Shown here: piece by piece, positions 1 through 8,575 of the stretch
Numbering within the stretch: position 1 is the first letter of the stretch
Layout: the number at the start of each line of letters is the position of its first letter
Assembly (NCBI GenBank): GCA_018402085.1
Contig: JAGYJM010000002.1
Location: 2,495,501-2,559,500 of the forward strand
Direction of reading: 5' to 3'
Source of the DNA: Flavobacteriales bacterium
GTDB lineage: Bacteria > Bacteroidota > Bacteroidia > Flavobacteriales_D > Sanyastnellaceae
DNA length: 64,000 bases
Program-made: the position numbers and the translations under genes
Notes under the pieces: generated by a model
Seen by the model: the letters and a program-made list of their open reading frames with translations, nothing else
The model's database searches: none
Told to the model about the DNA's origin: nothing

Positions 1-26
1 CGGGTTGAGGGAGGGGTGTGTTGGTT

Positions 27-1003
27 TTTCACCGGTGCATCATTGCGCCCGTCCAACCTCGGTGATCGCAGATAGGGACGCCTCCCAGGCGTCCGTGCAC
101 ACGCAACGATACCCGATATTATGTGTAAACAATCCTTCTTCCAAAGTAGGAGCCCCTATCCGTACAAACCAATATTCCCGTCAACCGATCATTCACGGAC
201 GCCTGAGATGGCGTCCCTATCCGTAAGAACCAATATTCCCGCCAACCGAACATTCACGGACGCCTGGGATGGCGTCCCTATCCGTACAAACCAAAATTCG
301 TGTCAACCGAACATTCACGGACGCCTGGGAGGCGTCCCTATCCGTACAAACCAAAATTCCCGTCAACCGAACATTCACGGACGCCTGGGAGGCGTCCCTA
401 TCCGTACAAACCAAAATTCCCGTCAACCGATCATTCACGGACGCCTGGGAGGCGTCCCTATCCGTGAAAACCAATATTCCCGTCAACCGATCATTCACGG
501 ACGCCTGGGAGGCGTCCCTATCCGTACAAACCGAAATTCGCGTTGACCGATCATTCACGGACGCCTGGGAGGCGTCCCTATCCGTGAAAACCAATATTCC
601 CGTCAACCGAACATTCACGGACGCCTGGGAGGCGTCCCTATCCGTACAAACCAATATTCCCGTCAACCGATCATTCACGGACGCCTGGGAGGCGTCCCTA
701 TCCGTACAAACCAAAATTCGTGTCAACCGAACATTCACGGACGCCTGGGAGGCGTCCCTATCCGTACAAACCAATATTCCCGTCAACCGAACATTCACGG
801 ACGCCTGGGAGGCGTCCCTATCCGTACAAACCAAAATTCCCGTCAACCGAACATTCACGGACGCCTGGGAGGCGTCCCTATCCGTACAAAACCAAAATTC
901 CCGTCAACCGAACATTCACGGACGCCTGGGAGGCGTCCCTATCCGTGAAAACCAATATTCCCGTCAACCGATCATTCACGGACGCCTGGGAGGCGTCCCT
1001 ATC
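27..1003 (+). repeat. Class I-A palindromic array 1 (60-bp period)
   Basis: Tandem array with an almost exact 60-bp period. A head of about 145 bp carries one hairpin in inverted orientation (76-94). It is followed by 14 direct copies of the palindrome GGACGCCTGGGAGGCGTCC (8-bp arms, GGG loop), from about 198 to 995. The interval between palindromes is a nearly constant linker of about 40 bp (tccgtacaaaccaaaattc...), with a few linked variant positions. The first two direct copies are degenerate (an extra T or A in the loop), and one linker near 891 has a 1-nt insertion. Long open frames run through it on both strands only because 60 is divisible by 3. It lies 3' of the RAYT gene at 999-1499. 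This is a non-coding REP-like array. Confidence 0.93.
35..50 (+). repeat. Class II hairpin in the array 1 head
   Basis: GGTGCA-TCAT-TGCGCC, one mismatch in a 6-bp stem. It is the counterpart of the perfect copy at 1573-1588, inside the duplicated head shared by the two arrays. Confidence 0.7.
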
Positions 1004-1499
1004 TATTGACACGATTGGTCGGGGTGGCGCGCAAGGATGCGCGCCGAGGGTTGTTTCGCACATATTCGGATGCCGCATCAATGGCAGCCTGTGTGAATAG
1101 GATTTGATCGTGGTAACGGGCTTGCCATTTAAATGTGGGATGATCCTCTTTCAGTCGAGATGTTACGGCGGATTTGAAGCTTCGAATCACAGAGCCCAGG
1201 TTGTTGCGTTGCGGGCCAAAGCGACCACTCCCCGATGATACCATTGACTTCGACTTTCGGAAATGGACAATACCGTGGATGTGATCAGGCATGACGATAA
1301 AAGCACCTAATTCCACATCAGGAAAAAAAGTTGGGGTGGCGAACCATCGGTCTTTAACCGTTTCTCCTATTGGATTGAGGTACATTCTGCCTCCTTCGAG
1401 AACACCGAAACGTAAGTCTCGTGAGCTCAATCGAATTGTAACCAGATATGATGCTGTTTGTCCATAATCCCACTCCGGTTTTCGAATGCTCCTTTTCAT
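999..1499 (-). CDS. REP-associated tyrosine transposase (RAYT, Y1/HUH family)
   Basis: Single-strand DNA transposase of the IS200/IS605-like Y1 superfamily, RAYT branch. Characterised members bind and cleave REP hairpins. The 166-residue protein starts at MKRSIRKP, matching the start of the paralogue at 23402; the open frame extends 32 codons further but without homology. The HUH motif is PDHIH (His73, His75). The RAYT hallmark WQARYHD is at 125-131 and the probable nucleophile Tyr146 is in EYVRNNP. By ungapped hand alignment it is about 55% identical to the second RAYT. The gene sits between two class I-A arrays. Its last codons read through a class II hairpin (1026-1045), and its TAG stop lies in the CCCTATC edge of the last array palindrome. 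All key residues are present, so activity is plausible. Confidence 0.9.
   Translation of the reverse strand: MKRSIRKPEWDYGQTASYLVTIRLSSRDLRFGVLEGGRMYLNPIGETVKDRWFATPTFFPDVELGAFIVMPDHIHGIVHFRKSKSMVSSGSGRFGPQRNNLGSVIRSFKSAVTSRLKEDHPTFKWQARYHDQILFTQAAIDAASEYVRNNPRRASLRATPTNRVNR
1026..1045 (+). repeat. Class II hairpin, left border of RAYT 1
   Basis: GGCGCGCA-AGGA-TGCGCGCC, perfect 8-bp arms. It lies inside the 3' end of the RAYT coding region and encodes part of the basic tail RRASLRA. It is in inverted orientation to the hairpin at 1573-1588. Confidence 0.85.
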
Positions 1500-1564
1500 T
1501 TTTACCCACCAAATAGGGCATTTTTCAGAGCGATTTGACATCCATTTTACGAATGACGGGTTCT

Positions 1565-2120
1565 TTTTCACCGGCGCATCATTGCGCCCGTCCAACCTCG
1601 GTGATCGCAGATAGGGACGCCTCCCAGGCGTCCGTGCACACGCAACGATACCCGATATTATGTGTAAACAATCCTTCTTCCAAAGTAGGAGCCCCTATCC
1701 GTACAAACCAAAATTCGTGTCAACCGAACATTCACGGACGCCTGGGAGGCGTCCCTATCCGTACAAACCAAAATTCGTGTCAACCGAACATTCTCGGACG
1801 CCTGGGAGGCGCCCCTATCCGTACAAACCAAAATTCCCGTCAACCGATCATTCACGGACGCCTGGGAGGCGTCCCTATCCGTACAAACCAAAATTCGTGT
1901 CAACCGAACATTCACGGACGCCTGGGAGGCGTCCCTATCCGTGAAAACCAATATTCCCGTCAACCGAACATTCACGGACGCCTGGGAGGCGTCCCTTACC
2001 GTACAAACCAATATTCCCGTCAACCGATCATTCACGGACGCCAAGATGGCGTCCCTATCCGTGAAAACCAATATTCCCGCCAACCGAACATTCACGGACG
2101 CCTGGGAGGCGTACCTATCC
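1565..2120 (+). repeat. Class I-A palindromic array 2
   Basis: Second copy of the array module, 5' of the RAYT gene. The head (1565 to about 1710) matches the head of array 1 (27 to about 173) with one visible substitution, and includes the inverted palindrome at 1615-1633. Seven direct copies with 60-bp period follow, up to about 2118. The last copies are degenerate (CCAAGATGGCG; GGCGTACC). The duplicated head shows that the array arose as a module and was copied to the other side of the transposase gene, or the gene inserted into it. Confidence 0.93.
1573..1588 (+). repeat. Class II hairpin, right border of RAYT 1
   Basis: GGCGCA-TCAT-TGCGCC, perfect 6-bp arms; it is the inverted partner of 1026-1045. 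It lies about 75 nt upstream of the RAYT start codon. Confidence 0.85.
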
Positions 2121-2142
2121 AATGCCGCCATAAAACCACAGC

Positions 2143-2191
2143 GTCGCAAATATGCGACACCACCCATTTCCATGTGCGCACTGCAGTGCGC
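2143..2191. repeat. Two hairpins between array 2 and obg
   Basis: The first is a class II hairpin GTCGCA-AATA-TGCGAC (2143-2158). The second is a perfect 16-nt palindrome GCGCACTGCAGTGCGC (2176-2191). The second ends 10 nt past the obg stop and could serve as its 3' mRNA structure, although no T tract follows. Confidence 0.7.
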
Positions 2192-2200
2192 GCTTACCAT

Positions 2201-3205
2201 TCAATCCGGATTCTCCTGGTTAAGGAGTTTCCAGATCAGGTCTTTCAACTCCTGGATGCCTTTGCCGCTGACCGATGAGATGAAGACATGCGGGGGCTGT
2301 TCGGGTAAGGTTTCGCGGATGGCCGCCGTCAGTTCTTCGTCAAGCATGTCGCTCTTTGTAATGGCGAGAATGCGCTGTTTCAAGAGCATTTCGGGATTGT
2401 ACTGCTCGAGCTCATTCAAGAGAATGCCATACTCTTTCTCAATGTCATCTGCATCCGCGGGAACCATAAACAAGAGCAGTGCGTTGCGTTCGATGTGGCG
2501 CAGAAAGCGATGTCCGAGCCCTTTACCTTCGTGCGCCCCTTCGATGATACCGGGAATGTCGGCCATCACAAACGAGCGATCGTCGCGGTAACTGACCATG
2601 CCGAGGTTCGGACGAAGGGTGGTGAAGGGGTAATTCGCGATCTCGGGCTTTGCGGCCGAAACAACGGAGAGCAGGGTCGATTTACCCGCATTGGGGAAGC
2701 CCACAAGACCGACATCCGCGAGTAGTTTCAGCTCGAGGATCTTCCATTCTTCGAGTCCGGATTCACCGGGTTGTGCGTAGCGGGGGGTTTGATTCGTTGA
2801 TGACTTGAAGTGGTCATTGCCCAGACCTCCCCTTCCGCCGGGCACGAGGATGTACTCTTCTCCGTCTTCGGTAATCTCGTGTTCCACCTCACCGGTCTCG
2901 GCATTTTTGGCAATGGTACCGAGTGGCACTTCGAGAACCTCATCTTTACCTTGTGCACCGGTCTTCAGGCTGGCTCCTCCGGGGTTACCGGGCTCGGCAA
3001 TGACGTGTTTACGGTACTTCAGGTGGAGTAGCGTCCACACATGCCGGCTACCACGAATGATGACATGTCCGCCACGCCCTCCGTCACCGCCATCCGGACC
3101 ACCTTTAGCGGTGCGTTTATCGCGGTGGAGGTGTGTTGAGCCAGCACCTCCTTTTCCGGAGCGGCAGCAAATCTTGACGTAGTCAACAAAGTTCTCGCTA
3201 GCCAT
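2201..3205 (-). CDS. obg: GTPase Obg/CgtA
   Basis: Essential GTPase that associates with the 50S ribosomal subunit and is linked to ribosome assembly and the stringent response. The 334 residues hold a glycine-rich Obg fold at about 1-160 ([13 protein letters not shown] near 34-46), then a G domain: P-loop GFPNAGKST near 168, switch I TTLRPN, G3 motif DIPG, and TKSD in place of NKxD as G4. The length fits the short form without the C-terminal OCT domain. It lies 5 nt downstream of adk on the same strand, so the two are probably one transcript. The ATG start agrees with the conserved FVDYVKI N-terminus. Confidence 0.97.
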   Translation of the reverse strand: MASENFVDYVKICCRSGKGGAGSTHLHRDKRTAKGGPDGGDGGRGGHVIIRGSRHVWTLLHLKYRKHVIAEPGNPGGASLKTGAQGKDEVLEVPLGTIAKNAETGEVEHEITEDGEEYILVPGGRGGLGNDHFKSSTNQTPRYAQPGESGLEEWKILELKLLADVGLVGFPNAGKSTLLSVVSAAKPEIANYPFTTLRPNLGMVSYRDDRSFVMADIPGIIEGAHEGKGLGHRFLRHIERNALLLFMVPADADDIEKEYGILLNELEQYNPEMLLKQRILAITKSDMLDEELTAAIRETLPEQPPHVFISSVSGKGIQELKDLIWKLLNQENPD

Positions 3206-3210
3206 GTGCG

Positions 3211-3786
3211 TCAGTCGGTTGCGTCAACCGCTTCAAACAGGCGTTTAGAAATAGCTTCAATGCTCCCAACTCCGTTGATCGCTACCAACTTTTCCTGAGC
3301 ACGGTAATAATCGGCAACCGGTGCGGTCTCCCGCTTGTAGGTATCGATTCGCTTCTGAATGACCTGAGGATCTGCATCGTCTGATCGTCCGCTGGTTTCA
3401 GCGCGTGACTTCAGGCGCTGGCGCAGTTCCTCTTCGGGAACTTCCAGCGCGAGCATGCAGGTGATGCTGTCATTGCGTGAATCCATGAAGCGATCGAGGG
3501 CTTCTGCCTGAGCGGTGGTGCGAGGGAAGCCATCAAAGATGAATCCTTTGGCTTCGGGATGCTTGTTCACTTCAGATTCGAGCATTTGAATAGTGACCTC
3601 ATCCGGAACGAGGGCACCTTTGTCGATATAGCTTTTAGCGAGGTTACCAAGGTCGGTACCGCCTTTAATGTTTGCGCGGAAAATATCACCGGTGCTGAGG
3701 TGCACGAGGTCATATCGTTTGATCAGGTTCTCCGACTGGGTGCCTTTACCGGCTCCCGGCGGACCAAAGAGTACAATGTTGAGCAT
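3211..3786 (-). CDS. adk: Adenylate kinase
   Basis: Catalyses ATP + AMP to 2 ADP in the cytoplasm. The start is placed at [16 protein letters not shown], with the P-loop beginning at residue 7; the open frame extends seven codons further without homology. Other motifs are the AMP-binding STGDIFR, FDGFPRT and the LID-region arginines. At 191 residues it has the short LID without zinc-binding cysteines, usual for Bacteroidota. It is the first gene of the adk-obg pair. Confidence 0.96.
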   Translation of the reverse strand: MLNIVLFGPPGAGKGTQSENLIKRYDLVHLSTGDIFRANIKGGTDLGNLAKSYIDKGALVPDEVTIQMLESEVNKHPEAKGFIFDGFPRTTAQAEALDRFMDSRNDSITCMLALEVPEEELRQRLKSRAETSGRSDDADPQVIQKRIDTYKRETAPVADYYRAQEKLVAINGVGSIEAISKRLFEAVDATD

Positions 3787-3853
3787 GGTACTGGTTTTAA
3801 CGTACAAGAGGGCGAAGATACGAAAGCCACCGTCAACAGGTAGTTGATATCGG

Positions 3854-4453
3854 TCAGGGACGCATAGATTTGAGCCATCCGGTCACACTCATGCGCGGTT
3901 TGTGCGCGGGCAAGACGGCGTGCTCAATCTCGTCACTTTTGAAAAACACAGCTCGCCCATTCAGCGGGGCCACTTCCTTTTCACCGCCCGGCAGCCAGAG
4001 TTTTAGGTGTCCGCCATCAGCGTCAGACCATGCTTCGTTGAGGTACACAATCAACGAATACTGACGTCCACTATCAAGGGCAAACTGATCGAAATGACGT
4101 TTGTAGAATGCCCCTTCATCGTAGCAGGCGTAGTGAAATTCAAAATCGTTGATGGCGGTAAAGCAGGTTGCGTTCAGATAGCCGCAAAAGCGGCGGATGA
4201 TTTCAAAGTAGGCAAGCTCCGCCGGATGGTCAGTGGAATATTCAAGCCAATGAATACGGTCGCGGCGCACCTCTCCGTCTTTACGAAAGGTGGTCGCTTG
4301 TCCGATACCTGCTTTTTTCAGTTCGGAGGCGGCTTCAAGCTCGCTGATACGATCGCGCAGATCGTTGGCGAGCGTTTCGCTGATGAAGCCATCAGCGGAT
4401 CCAAACGATTCATCCAGAACCCCTTGAATCAATTGCTCAAAAAGCTGTTCCAC
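3854..4453 (-). CDS. 2OG-Fe(II) oxygenase, prolyl 4-hydroxylase-like
   Basis: Dioxygenase-fold protein expected to use Fe(II) and 2-oxoglutarate; the substrate is unknown. The jelly-roll core shows KRHFDQF (the His and Asp metal ligands), then VYLNEAW, GGHLKLW, the distal His in EIEHAV, and an Arg/Ser pair in PRMSVTGW for 2-oxoglutarate. The frame is open to 4528, but a TACCTTTG promoter box on the minus strand at 4475-4482 falls inside that extension. I therefore prefer the GTG start at 4453 (HCVEQLFEQ), giving 199 residues; an in-frame TTG inside the box is less likely. Class III hairpins lie within the gene (4181-4199) and just upstream of the promoter box (4485-4503). Function is confident, the start is uncertain. 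Confidence 0.82.
   Translation of the reverse strand: MEQLFEQLIQGVLDESFGSADGFISETLANDLRDRISELEAASELKKAGIGQATTFRKDGEVRRDRIHWLEYSTDHPAELAYFEIIRRFCGYLNATCFTAINDFEFHYACYDEGAFYKRHFDQFALDSGRQYSLIVYLNEAWSDADGGHLKLWLPGGEKEVAPLNGRAVFFKSDEIEHAVLPAHKPRMSVTGWLKSMRP
4181..4199 (-). repeat. Class III CATCC-hairpin, copy 1 (in oxygenase gene)
   Basis: On the minus strand CATCC-GCCGC-TTTT-GCGGC, a perfect 5-bp stem. In sense it encodes I-R-R-F-C-G, with codon phase C|ATC|C. Confidence 0.8.
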
Positions 4454-4474
4454 GCAGTGACGCGGTAGGTGGGG

Positions 4475-4482
4475 CAAAGGTA
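4475..4482 (-). promoter_or_regulatory. Bacteroidota -7 box for the oxygenase gene
   Basis: TACCTTTG on the minus strand, 21 nt before the GTG at 4453. This placement is the main argument for the shortened start. Confidence 0.6.
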
Positions 4483-4484
4483 GG

Positions 4485-4503
4485 CATCCGCCGCTTTTGC
4501 GGC
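4485..4503 (+). repeat. Class III CATCC-hairpin, copy 2 (upstream of oxygenase)
   Basis: CATCC-GCCGC-TTTT-GCGGC, identical core to copy 1. It sits 2 nt upstream of the TACCTTTG box, in the promoter spacer. Confidence 0.8.
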
Positions 4504-4610
4504 GTACACTGACCTGATAATGACGCAAACTGTAGTGTGCGTCTACAGTTGCGTTTCCTTTTCGCTAATGTTTTGTCATCTTGCGCTAAAGCTTGACCGT
4601 GCCCGATTCA

Positions 4611-6038
4611 ATGCGAAACCGTATGCGTGTTCTTCTGCCTGTGCTTCTTACACTGGTCCTCACCGGCTTCATCAGCTTCAGCAACCACCTCGCCTTTCGC
4701 ACCTATGCCCTTGATCTCGGTCTTTATACGCAACACGCCTGGAACTATTTCAATGGTAACAGCCCAGACCTGAGCATGGTTGGGCGCACCGTACACGCCC
4801 TGGCGGATCATTTCGACCTTTACCTGATTTTCCTTTCGCCTTTTGCGGCCCTGGGCGGTGCGTGGGCACTTCTTGTGGCTCAATGGCTTTCATTCGGCGT
4901 GGGCTGTTCACTCGCCTGCAGGTTGGGGCGGAGAGAACGGACGGGAATGTTTCTGGGGCTCTATTTTGTTTGCCTCTGGCCGGTCATACAGGCCGCCGGC
5001 TTCGATTACCACAGCAATGTCATCGCCGCCATGGGCTGGCTGCTGTGGTGGCAGCTCATGCGCAACAGGAGGCATGCATGGTCGTGGATCCTGCTGATCT
5101 TACTTTGGGTTGGCAAAGAAGATATGCCGTTGTGGATGACTTTCTCTGCCCTTGGCGGCGCACTGCACTTCCGAACACACCGGCGTACCTTTCTCTTGCA
5201 GTCAGGCGCATCATTCATCTTTTTCTTAGTGGTTATCGGCGTACTGATGCCGGCTTTTCCGTCAGACGGAGCCGTTTCAAATCTTGGCAAGTACGGTATG
5301 ATCGAACAGTTGTTTTCATCTGTCACCCCTTTAGTTGATTCGCTTCAACAACTCCTTATTTCGCTACTTCACTCACCGGAGGGCGGCATCATTGACAGCC
5401 GCGACGTTCGGCACGAATTCTGGGCGTTCTTTCTCCTAAGTGGAGGCTGGCTGTTGATCCGCAGGCCTGCTTTTCTCATCATGCTACTGCCTTTGATCTT
5501 CAGCAAAATGTGGCATGACAATCCGCTTTTTGGAGGCACGTTGGCGCACCATAACATTGCCCTCGTTCCGGTATTGATCGCTGCAGCCCATGATTTCCTT
5601 AAAAACGCCTCGCATAAAACAGCGTGGGCGCTTCTGCTCATCCTTCCTGCGCTGTCTGTAACCGTGCGCTCGCTAGATCGTCCGGTCAACCGATCGGCTA
5701 TTGCGAATACGCGTTTTTATCAATTTGAAAAGTTTATTCCGAAAGACCTCTCAGAGAGTCATGCGCTCTTGCAGGAGATTCCTCATTCTGCTACAGTGAG
5801 TGCCATGTCGCAGTATGTACCGCACCTTGCCGGGAGGCGGTACATTTATGAATTCCCGGTGATGTGTGAAAAAGCTGATTACGTGATCATCACACATCGT
5901 GAAGAGACCTACCCACTGAGTATCGAAGAGAGAAACCGCTTTCTTGAAGCATTCACAAACGAAGCTGAATGGGAAAACAGTGTTAGCACAAAGGCGTTTA
6001 GCATATTCAAACGGCGCATGGGTCAGCACCATAATTGA
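4611..6038 (+). CDS. DUF2079 polytopic membrane protein
   Basis: Integral membrane protein of the DUF2079 family, whose members resemble GT-C glycosyltransferases but lack an assigned reaction. The N-terminal signature is visible: a first hydrophobic helix, FRTYALDLGLYTQHAWNY, HALADHFDLYLIFLSP and LLVAQWLSFGVG. Seven to nine hydrophobic segments run to about residue 360, followed by a soluble C-terminal part containing YIYEFPVM. The frame is open from a TTG at 4593, but ATG at 4611 (MRNRMRVLLPVLL) starts directly before the first transmembrane helix. It stands upstream of the ATP-grasp gene on the same strand, which has its own promoter box. The substrate is unknown. Confidence 0.85.
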   Translation: MRNRMRVLLPVLLTLVLTGFISFSNHLAFRTYALDLGLYTQHAWNYFNGNSPDLSMVGRTVHALADHFDLYLIFLSPFAALGGAWALLVAQWLSFGVGCSLACRLGRRERTGMFLGLYFVCLWPVIQAAGFDYHSNVIAAMGWLLWWQLMRNRRHAWSWILLILLWVGKEDMPLWMTFSALGGALHFRTHRRTFLLQSGASFIFFLVVIGVLMPAFPSDGAVSNLGKYGMIEQLFSSVTPLVDSLQQLLISLLHSPEGGIIDSRDVRHEFWAFFLLSGGWLLIRRPAFLIMLLPLIFSKMWHDNPLFGGTLAHHNIALVPVLIAAAHDFLKNASHKTAWALLLILPALSVTVRSLDRPVNRSAIANTRFYQFEKFIPKDLSESHALLQEIPHSATVSAMSQYVPHLAGRRYIYEFPVMCEKADYVIITHREETYPLSIEERNRFLEAFTNEAEWENSVSTKAFSIFKRRMGQHHN

Positions 6039-6050
6039 GCTGTAGATCAT

Positions 6051-6058
6051 TACCTTTG
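6051..6058 (+). promoter_or_regulatory. -7 box TACCTTTG before the ATP-grasp gene
   Basis: TACCTTTG followed by only four bases (AATC) and then ATG. If transcription starts about 7 nt after the box, the mRNA is leaderless. Confidence 0.7.
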
Positions 6059-6062
6059 AATC

Positions 6063-6974
6063 ATGCGAAGAATCACCTTGCTCACAGAATCACGTTACCA
6101 CCAGCCGGTGGAGATCGACTGGTACATACAGCAGGTTCTTGACGAAGACCGCCTGATCCAGGATGCACTGCAGCGTCGAGGCTTTCATGTTGACCGGCGT
6201 GCCTGGACCGACCCTGAAGTCAACTGGGCCGAGCAAGACGTGTTGATTTTTCGCTCAACATGGGATTACTTTCACCGCTTCGATGCCTTTCGTGACTGGT
6301 TGACAAGCATCCCGTCATCAGTGACCTGCGTCAATCCTTTAGAACTCATATGGTGGAACCTTGATAAGCACTACCTCCTCGATCTCGATGCGGCTGGTGT
6401 GTCCATTGTTCCTTCCTTTTTTAAATGCCCCGATAAAACGGGGGATGCGAACAACCTCCCCCATCTCGAAGACTGGTGCCGCGAGACCGGCGGCGAGGAG
6501 TGGGTCTTGAAACCGGCTATTTCCGGTGCTGGCAGGCATACCTATCGGTTTCGAAAAGAGGATATTCCTGATTTAGAGGCCGCTTTCCACGATTTGATAA
6601 GCAAGGAATGTATGCTCTTGCAACCCTTCCAGAACCGGGTGCTGACAGAAGGTGAGGTGAGCGTCATGGTCGTGAATGGTGAAATCACCCATGCGGTAAG
6701 AAAAATTGCCAAGTCCGGAGACTTTCGTGTACAAGATGATTTTGGCGGTATGGTTGCAGATCACATCGCATCAGAAGAAGAACGCGATTTGGCCAAACGT
6801 GCTATGGCTGTTTGCCGGCCTCCGGCACTTTACGGCAGGGTTGATATCATGACCACTAACTCGGGGAAGAAGGCCGTATCTGAGTTGGAACTCATAGAAC
6901 CCGAAATGTGGTATCGCAAGCAGCCTCTCGCCGCCACCCGCTTTGCCGATGCGGTAGAGGCCTTTCTGCAATAG
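6063..6974 (+). CDS. ATP-grasp family ligase
   Basis: A 303-residue ATP-grasp enzyme, the fold that joins a carboxylate to an amine through an acyl-phosphate. It resembles RimK/glutathione-synthetase-like proteins of the DcsG group. The N-terminal pre-ATP domain includes FRSTWDYFHR (about 58-67) and NPLELIWWNLDKHYLLDL. The ATP-binding Lys lies in EWVLKPAISGAGRHTYR (about 147-163), and metal-binding acidic residues in GRVDIMTTN and ELELIEPEMWY near 260-285. The reaction partner cannot be told from sequence. No biosynthetic neighbours are obvious. Confidence 0.8.
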   Translation: MRRITLLTESRYHQPVEIDWYIQQVLDEDRLIQDALQRRGFHVDRRAWTDPEVNWAEQDVLIFRSTWDYFHRFDAFRDWLTSIPSSVTCVNPLELIWWNLDKHYLLDLDAAGVSIVPSFFKCPDKTGDANNLPHLEDWCRETGGEEWVLKPAISGAGRHTYRFRKEDIPDLEAAFHDLISKECMLLQPFQNRVLTEGEVSVMVVNGEITHAVRKIAKSGDFRVQDDFGGMVADHIASEEERDLAKRAMAVCRPPALYGRVDIMTTNSGKKAVSELELIEPEMWYRKQPLAATRFADAVEAFLQ

Positions 6975-7008
6975 AATTCACGTTCATCTTGCTCTCCGAT
7001 CAATGTGG

Positions 7009-7027
7009 CATCCCGCAGTTTTCTGCG
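7009..7027 (+). repeat. Class III CATCC-hairpin, copy 3 (intergenic)
   Basis: CATCC-CGCAG-TTTT-CTGCG, perfect 5-bp stem. It ends 25 nt upstream of the -7 box of lpd. Confidence 0.8.
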
Positions 7028-7052
7028 GTAATGAATCTGGCTACAGATTAGC

Positions 7053-7060
7053 TACCTTTG
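7053..7060 (+). promoter_or_regulatory. -7 box TACCTTTG of lpd
   Basis: TACCTTTG with a 27-nt gap to the ATG at 7088. It indicates independent transcription of lpd. Confidence 0.65.
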
Positions 7061-7087
7061 CCCTCGATAATCTCGAAATCCACAGCT

Positions 7088-8476
7088 ATGAAATATGACG
7101 TTCTTATTGTCGGCAGCGGTCCCGGAGGATATGTCACGGCCATTCGTGCCTCTCAACTCGGATTAAAAACCGCTGTGATCGAACGGGAAGCACTCGGTGG
7201 CATTTGCCTTAACTGGGGATGCATTCCTACCAAGGCACTGCTCAAGAGTGCCAATGTTTTTGAATACATCAATCACGCCCAAGACTACGGCATCAAGGTG
7301 AGCGGACATGAAGTGGACTTCACCGGAATGGTGAAGCGCAGCCGTGATGTGGCTGACGGCATGAGCAAAGGCGTGCAATTCCTGATGAAGAAGAACAAAA
7401 TCGACGTCATCATGGGAACCGGTAAAATCAAGCCGGGTAAGAAAGTAGACGTCACCGATGAAGGCGGTAACACCACCGAGTACAGCGCTGACAACATTGT
7501 TATCGCTACAGGCGCTCGTTCACGTGAGCTGCCGAACCTCACTCAAGACGGTAAAAAGATCATCGGTTACCGCAAGGCGATGACCCTCGAGAAGCAACCA
7601 AAGAAACTCGTCGTTGTAGGTTCAGGTGCCATAGGTGTTGAATTCGCCTACATGTACAACGCCATCGGTACTGAAGTGACTGTTGTGGAGTACATGCCGA
7701 ACATCGTTCCGGTGGAAGACGAAGAAGTCAGCAAGCAGCTAGCCCGCACCTTCAAGAAGAACGGTATGAACATCATGACCAATGCGGAGGTGACCTCCGT
7801 AGACACTTCAGGAAGCGGCTGCAAGGTGCACGTAAAGACCAAGAAGGGTGAAGAAACCCTCGAGTGCGATATGGTGCTCTCTGCAGTTGGTGTAGTCGCT
7901 AATATTGAGAACCTCGGACTCGAAGAAGTTGGTATTGCTACCGACAAAGGCAAGATCATGGTAAATGACTTTTACCAGACCAACATCCCCGGCTACTATG
8001 CCATCGGTGACTGCGTGCCTGGCCCTGCTCTCGCTCACGTAGCTTCAGCAGAGGGTATCATCTGTGTTGAAAAGATCGCGGGCCAAAACCCTGAACCACT
8101 TGACTATAACAACATCCCAGGATGCACCTACTGCTCTCCTGAGGTAGCCTCGGTCGGAATGACTGAAAAAGCAGCCAAAGAAGCAGGCTATGATCTTAAA
8201 GTAGGCAAATTCCCCTTCTCTGCTTCCGGTAAAGCTAGCGCTGCCGGACATAAAGACGGTTTCGTCAAACTCATCTTTGATGCAAAGTACGGCGAGCTTC
8301 TTGGCGCACATATGATCGGTGCAAACGTGACCGAGATGATTGCTGAAATTGTAGCCATTCGCAAGCTGGAGACCACAGGCCATGAACTGATTAAAACGGT
8401 GCACCCTCACCCGACCATGAGTGAGGCTGTGATGGAGGCAGCAGCAGCGGCATATGACGAAGTGATTCATATTTGA
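7088..8476 (+). CDS. lpd: Dihydrolipoyl dehydrogenase (E3)
   Basis: Flavoprotein that re-oxidises dihydrolipoamide with NAD+ in 2-oxoacid dehydrogenase and glycine-cleavage complexes. It has 462 residues. The FAD-binding GSGPGGY follows the first strand, the redox disulfide is in GGICLNWGCIPTKALL (about 36-51), and the NAD-binding GSGAIGVEFA comes near residue 180. The second FAD motif YAIGDCVPGPALAHVASAEG and the C-terminal acid-base pair in HPHPTMSEAVMEAA complete it. The start is the ATG ten codons inside the longest frame, right before MKYDVLIVG and downstream of a TACCTTTG box. No E1/E2 genes adjoin it. Confidence 0.97.
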   Translation: MKYDVLIVGSGPGGYVTAIRASQLGLKTAVIEREALGGICLNWGCIPTKALLKSANVFEYINHAQDYGIKVSGHEVDFTGMVKRSRDVADGMSKGVQFLMKKNKIDVIMGTGKIKPGKKVDVTDEGGNTTEYSADNIVIATGARSRELPNLTQDGKKIIGYRKAMTLEKQPKKLVVVGSGAIGVEFAYMYNAIGTEVTVVEYMPNIVPVEDEEVSKQLARTFKKNGMNIMTNAEVTSVDTSGSGCKVHVKTKKGEETLECDMVLSAVGVVANIENLGLEEVGIATDKGKIMVNDFYQTNIPGYYAIGDCVPGPALAHVASAEGIICVEKIAGQNPEPLDYNNIPGCTYCSPEVASVGMTEKAAKEAGYDLKVGKFPFSASGKASAAGHKDGFVKLIFDAKYGELLGAHMIGANVTEMIAEIVAIRKLETTGHELIKTVHPHPTMSEAVMEAAAAAYDEVIHI

Positions 8477-8505
8477 TCCTGACCCTTGTTTACATAGTTC
8501 GAAAG

Positions 8506-8529
8506 CGGCCTCAATTTGAGGTCGTTTTT
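8506..8529 (+). terminator. Rho-independent terminator of lpd
   Basis: CGGCCTCA stem pairing with TGAGGTCG (one G-T pair) followed by TTTTT. Confidence 0.75.
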
Positions 8530-8575
8530 GTTTCCGGTCGCTTCTTTCCCGATTTTGCACTGCAAATTGAATACC

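Noticed and set aside
217-1009. Long open frames on both strands in array 1, encoding 20-residue repeats
   Set aside because: The 60-bp period keeps every frame open. Frames exist on both strands at once, one linker has a 1-nt insertion, and there is no start signal. This is repeat DNA, not a repeat protein.
27-2120. CRISPR array (palindromic repeats with regular spacing)
   Set aside because: The supposed spacers are almost identical to each other, the period is fixed at 60, and there are no cas genes.
1535-2278. Open frames across array 2 on both strands
   Set aside because: Same period effect, and they run into obg in antisense.
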